Shown: positions 1-5,202 of the stretch, piece after piece
Layout of the letters: each line of letters opens with the position of its first letter
Position numbering within the stretch: position 1 is the first letter of the stretch
Assembly (NCBI GenBank): GCA_002299245.1
Contig: DBOI01000121.1
Coordinates: forward strand, 581 to 5,782
DNA length: 5,202 bases
Source: Hydrogenovibrio sp. UBA650
Lineage (GTDB): Bacteria; Pseudomonadota; Gammaproteobacteria; Thiomicrospirales; Thiomicrospiraceae
Direction: 5' to 3'
Made by a program: the position numbers and the translations under genes
The notes under the pieces: model-generated
Database searches by the model: none
Told to the model about the DNA's origin: nothing
Seen by the model: only the letters and a program-made list of their open reading frames with translations

Positions 1-423
1 CTGTTGAAATTTTCTATCCTCAATCGAGTTGTATAAACCGCTGGTGTGATTACCTAACTGGCGTAGTGATATTTTCGTACCCGCAGGAACACCAGAGATG
101 TATTTTGAAACAGGATCGTCTAACGATATTTTGCCTTCATCTGCAAGTTGTAAAGCAACAGTACCGACAAACAGTTTTGTAATGCTCCCCATGCGCATAT
201 GCATCTCAAGTTGCATGGGCTTCTTGCTTTTAAGATTAGCAAGCCCCAATGCAAACTGCTGGGAAGATCCATCTGGTTTGAAAATGCCCACTAATGCCCC
301 GGGAGTTTCCATCTCTTTTAACCTTGACTCAAGTTGCTCCTCCAATGGAGTGCCCGCCTGATCTTCAGTTGCATAAAAGACAGTAAAGTACAAAAAAAAT
401 GTAGCACTTAGGCCCAGTAGCAA
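1..423 (-). CDS. Serine hydrolase, beta-lactamase / penicillin-binding-protein-like family (3' end outside window)
   Basis: This is the N-terminal 141 residues of a class C beta-lactamase-fold serine hydrolase (Pfam Beta-lactamase type, which also includes D-Ala-D-Ala carboxypeptidases and esterases). It starts with a hydrophobic stretch (LLLGLSATFFLYFTVFYA) that looks like a signal peptide or membrane anchor, so the enzyme probably acts in the periplasm. The nucleophile motif S-x-x-K is seen as MGSITK (Ser about residue 80, bases 184-186). It is followed by the family landmarks DDPVSKYI and LGNHTSGLYN. The later Y-x-N and H/K-x-G motifs lie outside the window. No ATG fits: the frame has a stop at 472-474 and its first ATG lies after the hydrophobic segment. 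I chose TTG at 423 because AGAG stands 8 bases before it. ATA at 459 would give a longer, more typical N-terminus. It lies 52 bases behind the receptor gene on the same strand with no clear terminator between, so co-transcription is likely. The substrate is unknown. The family is certain; the start is not. Confidence 0.85.
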   Translation of the reverse strand, partial: MLLGLSATFFLYFTVFYATEDQAGTPLEEQLESRLKEMETPGALVGIFKPDGSSQQFALGLANLKSKKPMQLEMHMRMGSITKLFVGTVALQLADEGKISLDDPVSKYISGVPAGTKISLRQLGNHTSGLYNSIEDRKFQQ

Positions 424-475
424 AAATAATACTCTAAAAAAATAAGGATGAAAGTTTATAGGAACAATCGCTTAT

Positions 476-2875
476 TTAGAATGCATAGTCGAGACGCATA
501 CCAATCTCACGCCGTTCTCCCAATGTGGCAAGGGAATTCGGACCAAACTCATAGGTAAAAAACTCTTCATCAAACACATTTATAGCATAGGCTGTCAATT
601 TTGTTTTCCCCCAAGCATATCCTGCTTCAGCATCAACCGTGGTATGAGATTTTAATGTAACAAGCGAATCAACTCCTCCTTCAAGTCGAGAAGTTGATGA
701 GCTGACATATTTTGCCGAACCTCCACCAAACCAACCGCTTCCATTACCCCAATGAAAGCCCAACGCAATACTGGTTTCAGGAGCATTAGCAAATGACAGA
801 CCCTTGTAATTTTCAGTACTAATAATGAAATCCTTGAATTCGGTTTTCAGCAAACCAACTGCAGCATAGATATTCAACATATCGCTAGCCACATAGTTGA
901 CATTTGCCTCCATTCCGTAAGACTCGGATTCCCCTGCATTTACAACATAGCCCGAAGCCCCAACACCCGGATCAAAGCGTATCTCAACTTGTTGATCCTG
1001 CCATTTCTGATAGAAAATATTTGCGGTAACATCCAGCCGATCCTGTAGGAAAGAACCGCGCCACGATAACTCCAAATTTTGGGTTTCTTCTGGGTCATAT
1101 GAATACACGAACCCATCCGTCGAACGAATTCCTGAACCGCCAGCACGGTATCCTTCCTGATAAATCAACGAGAGGGTATTATTTTCATTCAGCTGATGTT
1201 CAATACCTAATTTCGGAATAAAGACTAAATCATCGAAAGAGTTGGATGTATCTGAGCTAACTGTACCATCTACTGCAAAAAATGCATGCTGTTTCTTATC
1301 AATATAATCAACACGGCTACCAGCAAGAACTCGCCAATCAGAGATGAATTCATAAGAAAAATCACCAAAAAGAGCAAGGTTAGTGATATCTGCAGAGTTT
1401 GTGCTTTGTTGATAGCTCGAACGCCGAGAGTTGCGCCAAGCATCATTTTCTTCCTTAGCGGCATAAGCCCCAGCAACCCACCGTAACAAGCCGGAGTCAT
1501 AATTTAACCTTACTTCCTGAGCCAAAATCTGTTGATCAAACGCACCCTGAGTAACCATAGACTCACCTGGCGTACCTTCGTTAATCGAATCCCGTTTCGT
1601 CGTTGACTGACTTAGTCCTGTCATAGTCGTCAGCATCAGATTATTGTTGATGTCATGTGTTATTTGCATTCCAAAATTGTCTACAGTGGTTGTGCGAGCC
1701 TCCTCAAACACTGGTAATGGAACAGGAGACCACGCAGGCGTCAGCGCACCCCAAACATCACCTCGGCGATCATCATAACTGGGTGAGCTAGCATGCCAGT
1801 CTGGGCCGGCAATGTTATTGTATTCGGGACTATCAAAAGCATGAGAATAGCTGAACAGAACACGGGTTGTGTCACTGTCGGCTACTGGCAACCAAAGTAA
1901 CTTACCCCGAACCTGATAGTATTCATCCATCGCAAAGTCATCAAAACTTGAATATTGTTCATAGCTCGGATAATTTATATCGCTGTCCTTTTGTGACCAT
2001 TCGCCGCTGATGCGAAAAGCTAGATTGTCAGACAATGCATTACCATAAGCCAAACCCATTTGCTTGTGATTGTTTTCGCCATAGGTAATCTGAGCACGAC
2101 CTGATTCTGCAAATTCGGGGTCTTTGGTACGCAAATAAATTGCTCCAGCCAGTGCATTACGGCCTGATAGTGTTGATTGCGGTCCGCGATAAACCTCTAA
2201 CTGTTCAGTATCAAAAAGCCCGCGCGCACCCCGTCGAGTACCCCCAATTGTTTGTTGCACCCCATCAATATAAAATGATGCCAGTGGTGCACCAGCTCCA
2301 CCTGGAGTTAAACCCTCAGAGTTTACACCCCGAATGATAAATCCGCTTTCGGCAAAATTACCATCATTTACATTTACCATTCGTTTGAACGCATCACGCA
2401 TAGTTTGATTTACAGGCGATGCTAAGTTCTCGTCATTCACAATCGCGATACTAGAGCTAGATTCACCAAGTATATCTACACTCCGATCTCCATAAATTAC
2501 AATCGTATCCAATACGGTTGCTTCTTTATTATTCGTTGCTTTTAAAGTATAAACCTTGCCTTCTTTGGCAACTATAGCCAGACTGGGATCTTGAATCAAT
2601 GCCGCTAAACCTTGTTCGACAGAAAACTGTCCATTTAAGGCAGAACTTCTCAGACCATCAGTAAGTGCAGGATCAAACTGAATAGTGATATTGGCTTGTG
2701 CCGCAAATTGTAATAGTGCTTCCGTTAACGAGCCTGCTGTTATAGCGTAAGTCTGAACTTGGTGAGTGCTTGTTGATGTTGTTTCTGCCGCAATACTCAT
2801 CACAGGTAGGCCAATACTGCTGGCGAGCAGACCACTTAAGATAGCTGCGCGTAATTTATTTGGTGTCAATGTCAT
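476..2875 (-). CDS. TonB-dependent outer-membrane receptor with STN signalling domain (FecA-type transducer)
   Basis: A complete 799-residue TonB-dependent receptor, importing a ligand (probably a ferric siderophore) across the outer membrane with energy from TonB-ExbBD. Residues 1 to about 30 are a signal peptide (cleavage near SIAA). Residues about 41-112 form a secretin/TonB short N-terminal (STN) domain, the periplasmic signalling module of FecA, FpvA and PupB. A TonB-box-like segment follows (VLDTIVIYG, about 121-129). The plug spans about 135-252, with IRGV, FYIDGVQQ and the conserved LEVYRGPQSTLSGRNALAG. The rest is the 22-stranded barrel, ending in an aromatic residue (LDYAF) as expected for Bam-dependent insertion. 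GGAG lies 10 bases before the ATG. Sigma and anti-sigma genes directly upstream are its regulatory partners. The STN domain and barrel landmarks make the class sure. The plug does not match any siderophore receptor I could name specifically, so the ligand is open. Confidence 0.95.
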   Translation of the reverse strand: MTLTPNKLRAAILSGLLASSIGLPVMSIAAETTSTSTHQVQTYAITAGSLTEALLQFAAQANITIQFDPALTDGLRSSALNGQFSVEQGLAALIQDPSLAIVAKEGKVYTLKATNNKEATVLDTIVIYGDRSVDILGESSSSIAIVNDENLASPVNQTMRDAFKRMVNVNDGNFAESGFIIRGVNSEGLTPGGAGAPLASFYIDGVQQTIGGTRRGARGLFDTEQLEVYRGPQSTLSGRNALAGAIYLRTKDPEFAESGRAQITYGENNHKQMGLAYGNALSDNLAFRISGEWSQKDSDINYPSYEQYSSFDDFAMDEYYQVRGKLLWLPVADSDTTRVLFSYSHAFDSPEYNNIAGPDWHASSPSYDDRRGDVWGALTPAWSPVPLPVFEEARTTTVDNFGMQITHDINNNLMLTTMTGLSQSTTKRDSINEGTPGESMVTQGAFDQQILAQEVRLNYDSGLLRWVAGAYAAKEENDAWRNSRRSSYQQSTNSADITNLALFGDFSYEFISDWRVLAGSRVDYIDKKQHAFFAVDGTVSSDTSNSFDDLVFIPKLGIEHQLNENNTLSLIYQEGYRAGGSGIRSTDGFVYSYDPEETQNLELSWRGSFLQDRLDVTANIFYQKWQDQQVEIRFDPGVGASGYVVNAGESESYGMEANVNYVASDMLNIYAAVGLLKTEFKDFIISTENYKGLSFANAPETSIALGFHWGNGSGWFGGGSAKYVSSSTSRLEGGVDSLVTLKSHTTVDAEAGYAWGKTKLTAYAINVFDEEFFTYEFGPNSLATLGERREIGMRLDYAF

Positions 2876-2969
2876 GCTTTATAATCTCCATTGAATCATT
2901 AAAAGGATTCTTACTAACAATGACTAATGAGATCTTAAAAGAGGACAGTTTTTTGCTTTTCATAGCAAA
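2876..2969 (-). promoter_or_regulatory. Regulator-receptor intergenic region; possible ECF-sigma promoter
   Basis: This 94-base gap between fecR and the receptor is where a FecI-type promoter would be expected. Two stretches resemble the -10 part of the E. coli fecA promoter (TGTCCTTT): TGTCCTCTTTT beginning at 2947, and TCCTTT at 2902-2907, both on the minus strand. Neither has an obvious GGAAAT-like -35 element at the right spacing, so the promoter is only a candidate. The receptor's ribosome-binding site GGAG is at 2886-2889. A short inverted repeat (2952-2969) lies directly after the fecR stop. Confidence 0.3.
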
Positions 2970-3692
2970 TTAATTTATTTGAGAATGAATGCTCACCCAA
3001 TAAGCGGTCTGGTAACGTACCGAAACAGGCAGTGTATAGGGTAATGCAGACAAGATCTGATCGGTATTATTGATTTGAAAGGTACCTGAGATCCGTAGAT
3101 CTGCCACTGCAGGATCACAACGCAAGATCCCGAAACGATAGCGGCTGAGCTCGTTTAAAAAATCTTGTAGCCTCATGTTTCGAGCGTAGAAAAAGCCCTT
3201 TGACCACGCATCTACATAATCGTCTATTGGCATTACCGCTGAAATTTTATCAACAGATAAGTGTAGCTGTTGTCCCACTTCTACTCGTTTACTAGCGCTA
3301 GCTAATCGCGTTTTTACTTCAACTATACCCTCTAAAACAGATAGTTTAGTGTGTGACGTATTGCTTAAGTGTCGAACAATAAACCGCGTTCCTATCGGCT
3401 GTAATTCGCCTTGATCGGTGTGCACAATAAGTGGTCTTGCCACATCAAGCTCACTACTTTTTGCAGTTTCGACCAAAATTTCACCTTGGTGTAACACGAT
3501 TCGGCGTTGCCACTCAGTAAATTCTATATCAACGATGGTATCCGTATTTAAATGCATCTGGCTACCATCCGCTAGCACGATCTGGCGTTGTTGCCCTTTT
3601 CCTGTTGAATAATCCGCTGCCCATGGTTGCCAAGGTTGAGTACGATAAGCAAGATAACTGGTAGGGGCTGTGGTGATTAATATTACAATGTT
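2970..3692 (-). other. C-terminal reading frame of FecR: membrane segment, FecR domain and STN-like domain
   Basis: The remainder of the broken fecR gene, in frame from about 3692 with no ATG near its beginning; the first usable start is GTG 3578, which lies after the membrane segment. It holds the periplasmic FecR domain and, at bases 3387-3392, the Gly-Thr pair within PIGTRFIV. In FoxR, FecR and PupR-like proteins this pair is the self-cleavage site of the periplasmic domain. The last roughly 70 residues (LQDFLNELSRYRFG onward) form the STN-like domain that meets the receptor. Started from GTG 3578 the product would have neither membrane anchor nor signal peptide and could not reach the periplasm, so this part is probably silent. 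Confidence 0.6.
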
Positions 3693-3964
3693 TTCAATAT
3701 ATTGCGTCGAGTTGGTCTTGCTTTGCGATCAAGCGTTTTCATCCCAGTTTCGCTGGGGATCAGCCCTAGATTTGCTTGGATGTTTTTTGCACGTTGCCAT
3801 GCTTGTTCATGTTCGGCAGCGGCTTGTCGCCACTGAGTACATGCTTGCAGATCTTCTGCAGAAACATGATCACCATCAAGTCGCATTAACCACTGGGCGG
3901 CGGCACGGACGACTTCTCGGCTGATATCATTGTGATCGAGTGCTGATTTAGTGCGCTCCTCCAT
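3683..3964 (-). CDS. N-terminal fragment of FecR: cytoplasmic anti-sigma domain
   Basis: A 93-residue open frame holding only the cytoplasmic part of FecR: the DUF4880-like helix bundle with REVVRAAAQWLMRLDGDHVS and QACTQWRQAAAEHEQAW, ending KARPTRRNILKTL. It stops just before the membrane segment, so the product would be soluble. In E. coli FecR, fragments of about this size (the first roughly 60-85 residues) are known to bind FecI and switch it on without signal. Whether this fragment is stable and active here is inference. It has its own start and ribosome-binding site, so it should be translated even though the gene is broken. Confidence 0.7.
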   Translation of the reverse strand: MEERTKSALDHNDISREVVRAAAQWLMRLDGDHVSAEDLQACTQWRQAAAEHEQAWQRAKNIQANLGLIPSETGMKTLDRKARPTRRNILKTL

Positions 3965-4523
3965 GAGTGCTACACCTGATTATTTTATTGGAATAGGCTA
4001 ACTCACTTAAACCCGTCATTATGCATTCTTCAAATGCTTTTGCCATATAGCGTTTAACTGTTCGCACACTAACATTAAGCTCAACTGCGATCTCAGCATA
4101 GCTCAGACCTTCTAGTTTCGATAATAGAAATGCTGTACGGACAGCTGGTTTCATACGGTCAAAAAGAGCATCAAGTTCTAATAATGCCTCCTGCACGATC
4201 AATTGTTCTTGTGGAGAAGATAATATTATTTCAGGACGCTTAGACAATAAATCTAAATAGGATTTTTCTAATGACTGGCGGCGAAAATGATCATAAACCA
4301 GTCGCCCCGCCACTGTGGTTAAATAGGCTCGGGGCTCTCTGAATACAGGCGCTTTCTCTTTCTTTTGTTGCTCCAGCAAGATCCGTAAAAAGGTATCTTG
4401 AGCAATATCTGCAGCTTGATGATAACAGCCTAATTTTTTGCATAACCAGCCATACAACCAACGGTGATGATCATTATATAAAATCAGCATTATGTCATTA
4501 TTTACAACTATTGGTTTACTCAT
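3948..4523 (-). CDS. fecI: ECF RNA polymerase sigma factor, FecI/iron-starvation type
   Basis: A 191-residue extracytoplasmic-function sigma factor that directs RNA polymerase to the receptor operon under control of FecR. Region 2 covers about residues 13-80: YNDHHRWLYGWLCKKLGC, then QAADIAQDTFLRIL (core binding and -10 contact) and EPRAYLTTVAGRLVYDHFRR. Region 4 covers about 110-165 and includes the helix-turn-helix LSYAEIAVELNVSVRTVKRYM. The HH-x-WLYGWL and GC-x-x-x-AAD-x-AQDTF patterns are characteristic of the FecI/PvdS/FpvI group. Its length is slightly over the usual 165-175 residues because of a tail after residue 170, which encodes the overlap with fecR. ATG 4523 has no clear Shine-Dalgarno sequence; ATG 4490 (residue 12) is a shorter alternative. 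The leader would be about 30 bases. The symbol is given for the family; a citrate role is not implied. Confidence 0.93.
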   Translation of the reverse strand: MSKPIVVNNDIMLILYNDHHRWLYGWLCKKLGCYHQAADIAQDTFLRILLEQQKKEKAPVFREPRAYLTTVAGRLVYDHFRRQSLEKSYLDLLSKRPEIILSSPQEQLIVQEALLELDALFDRMKPAVRTAFLLSKLEGLSYAEIAVELNVSVRTVKRYMAKAFEECIMTGLSELAYSNKIIRCSTHGGAH

Positions 4524-4559
4524 ATCGAAGGCTAGAATTAGGACTAGTTTTAAAATGTA

Positions 4560-4588
4560 ATTCTAAATGATAATGATTGCTATTTCAA
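4560..4588 (-). promoter_or_regulatory. Sigma70-type promoter of the sigma-factor gene
   Basis: On the minus strand TTGAAA (4583-4588, one mismatch to TTGACA) and TAGAAT (4560-4565, one mismatch to TATAAT) are separated by exactly 17 bases. An A/T-rich tract upstream (about 4589-4600) could act as an UP element. Transcription should begin near 4553, about 30 bases before the ATG at 4523. This is the most convincing promoter in the window by both sequence and spacing. Confidence 0.75.
4568..4582. promoter_or_regulatory. Fur box in the spacer of the sigma-gene promoter
   Basis: The plus-strand sequence TGATAATGATTGCTA matches the 7-1-7 Fur consensus TGATAATnATTATCA at 11 of 14 defined positions. 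The whole site lies between the -35 and -10 hexamers, so bound Fe2+-Fur would block RNA polymerase directly. This fits the usual control of fecI-type genes, which are made only in iron starvation. Assignment is by consensus match only. Confidence 0.7.
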
Positions 4589-4658
4589 TAAAAATTAAGC
4601 TTTCCATTCCATTGGTACAGGGCCAAGATCATACTAAAGGGAACTTATAGGACTTAAA

Positions 4659-4686
4659 TTGATCAGATCGGTATCCACTTTATAAT
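4659..4686 (+). promoter_or_regulatory. Possible transposase promoter inside the insertion sequence
   Basis: TTGATC (4659-4664) and a perfect TATAAT (4681-4686) are 16 bases apart. The predicted transcription start, near 4693, would fall in or just after the Shine-Dalgarno AAGGA (4689-4693) and leave a leader of under ten bases. A transcript starting here would be poorly translated, so the site may be weak by design or coincidental in AT-rich sequence. Confidence 0.4.
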
Positions 4687-4699
4687 TTAAGGAACCGAG

Positions 4700-5202
4700 A
4701 TGACTTTTCTAGCCCACTTTAGCGATATAGACGATCCCCGCAATCCAATCAACGTAAAACATGACTTATTAGATGTACTCTTCCTAGCCGTCAGTGCCGT
4801 CATCTCAGGCGCAGAAGGTTGGAAAGACATCAAAGAATTTGGCGATGAAAAATTAGCGTGGTTACGTCAGTACCGCCCTTTTGACAACGGCATACCCGTT
4901 GACGACACCATAGCCCGCATCATTCGCGCTATTGAGCCCAGTCAATTTAACCATGCCTTTATAAACTGGGTAAATGAAGTTCGCAGTGATAAAGGTCAAG
5001 AACAAATAGCGATTGATGGTAAAACATTGCGCCATTCATTTGATGGTGAGCGCCATACCGCACTACACAGCATCACTGCATGGAGTAAATCACAAGGCTT
5101 AGTACTGGCCCAACTCAAATCAACAGGCAAAAAGAATGAGAATGCCAGCGTATTAGACATGCTTGACCACTTAAACATTAAAGGGGCATTGATTAGCGCT
5201 GA
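4700..5202 (+). CDS. ISAs1-family transposase, N-terminal 167 residues (3' end outside window)
   Basis: A DDE transposase that cuts and moves its element, closely resembling the E. coli H-repeat (ISAs1-group) proteins. Residues about 5-95 are the DDE_Tnp_1-associated N-terminal domain: FSDIDDPRN, HDLLDVLFLAVSAVISGAEG, WKDIKEFG and IPVDDTIARII. The catalytic domain begins with IAIDGKTLRHS, whose Asp106 is the first catalytic acid. The window ends at KGALISA, one codon before the second acid expected from family alignment (H-repeat: T-T-D-A). ATG 4700 is preceded by AAGGA at 6 bases and its N-terminus matches the family start. The frame is intact as far as it can be seen. Full-length relatives have about 370 residues. 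Confidence 0.93.
   Translation, partial: MTFLAHFSDIDDPRNPINVKHDLLDVLFLAVSAVISGAEGWKDIKEFGDEKLAWLRQYRPFDNGIPVDDTIARIIRAIEPSQFNHAFINWVNEVRSDKGQEQIAIDGKTLRHSFDGERHTALHSITAWSKSQGLVLAQLKSTGKKNENASVLDMLDHLNIKGALISA

Larger units (their letters stand above)
2970..3964 (-). pseudogene. fecR: FecR-type transmembrane anti-sigma regulator, broken by a -1 frameshift
   Basis: Inner-membrane regulator that links the STN receptor to the ECF sigma factor. The coding frame is open from ATG 3964 to a stop at 3683-3685, then continues in another frame to a stop at 2970. Restoring one base near 3685-3694 (for example ttg-gta instead of ttgta) gives a continuous protein of about 331 residues, close to the roughly 320 usual for FecR. 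The restored order is: cytoplasmic anti-sigma domain (about 14-55), an Arg-rich stop (PTRRNILK), a single membrane segment (VILITTAPTSYLAY), a tryptophan-rich turn (QPWQPW), the FecR beta domain with LADGSQMHLNT, and a C-terminal STN-like domain (RYRFGIL to SVRYQ). The ATG overlaps the end of the sigma gene by 17 bases and has AGGTG 8 bases upstream, typical of translational coupling. I infer loss of function of the full protein. A sequencing error remains possible. The symbol gives the family, not citrate specificity. Confidence 0.8.
4618..5202 (+). mobile_element. ISAs1-family insertion sequence, left part (right end outside window)
   Basis: The transposase identifies the family. I place the left end at CAGGGCCAAGATCA (4618 onward), because ISAs1-family terminal repeats, as I recall them, begin with CAGGG, and this is the only such start between the sigma-gene promoter and the transposase. 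About 82 bases of leader precede the transposase start. The right terminal repeat and the second copy of the target duplication (8-10 bp in this family; the left copy would end at 4617) are outside the window, so the boundary cannot be confirmed here. Confidence 0.7.

Noticed and set aside
98..361. Plus-strand open frame of 87 codons
   Set aside because: It lies opposite the serine hydrolase, whose S-x-x-K and HTSGL motifs prove the minus frame; its own translation shows no domain.
940..1500. Two short minus-strand frames (940-1146, 1270-1500) and a plus-strand one (1286-1486)
   Set aside because: All are inside the barrel part of the receptor in other frames, without ribosome-binding sites or recognisable motifs.
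2140..2337. Plus-strand open frame of 65 codons
   Set aside because: It is antisense to the conserved plug of the receptor and has no protein-like features.
2952..2969. Hairpin (TTTGCT / AGCAAA) after the fecR stop as an intrinsic terminator
   Set aside because: The stem has only 6 AT-rich pairs and, in the direction of fecR transcription, is followed by A residues rather than a T tract.
3683..3694. Programmed -1 ribosomal frameshift joining the two FecR halves
   Set aside because: The overlap has only ttg-aaa-aca, not a canonical X-XXY-YYZ slippery heptamer, and I see no strong hairpin or pseudoknot just downstream. An ordinary indel is simpler.
3418..3924. Plus-strand open frames at 3418-3612 and 3670-3924
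   Set aside because: They lie antisense to fecR; the second crosses the frameshift but has no domain signal, whereas the minus strand reads clearly as FecR on both sides.
4996..5178. Minus-strand open frame of 60 codons
   Set aside because: It is the complement of the transposase catalytic domain around IAIDGKTLRHS and shows no features of its own.
1..5202. Defence system, CRISPR array, tRNA or structured RNA
   Set aside because: No spaced repeats, cloverleaf or riboswitch-like sequence was seen, and every stretch longer than about 180 bases is covered by the genes described.

Overview
The window looks like a piece of an AT-rich gammaproteobacterial chromosome or large accessory element. 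Codon use, the FecI/FecR/TonB-receptor arrangement, a Fur-box-like operator and an ISAs1-family insertion sequence all fit that group. The genus cannot be named from the sequence alone.

Almost everything from 1 to 4523 lies on the minus strand and reads, in transcription order (right to left): a FecI-type ECF sigma factor (4523-3948); a FecR-type transmembrane anti-sigma regulator broken by a one-base frameshift (3964-2970); a TonB-dependent outer-membrane receptor with an N-terminal STN signalling domain (2875-476); and the N-terminal part of a serine beta-lactamase/esterase-family hydrolase that runs off the left edge (423-1). Sigma factor, regulator and STN receptor together form a classic cell-surface signalling (CSS) system. 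Ligand binding at the receptor is passed by the STN domain to periplasmic FecR, whose cytoplasmic N-terminus controls the sigma factor, which then transcribes the receptor operon. A sigma70-type promoter with a Fur-box-like sequence in its spacer precedes the sigma gene, so the natural ligand is most likely a ferric siderophore, though the specific ligand cannot be read from the sequence.

The right end (4618-5202) is the left part of an ISAs1-family insertion sequence. Its likely terminal end is at 4618, and the first 167 residues of its plus-strand transposase are present before the window stops. It sits about 30 bp upstream of the sigma-gene promoter.

The points most worth a second look are: the frameshift in fecR, which falls exactly between the cytoplasmic anti-sigma domain and the membrane segment and so may leave a free sigma-activating fragment; the serine hydrolase directly behind the receptor, which has no ATG start; and the insertion sequence next to the iron-responsive promoter. 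I see no new defence system, CRISPR array or RNA gene.
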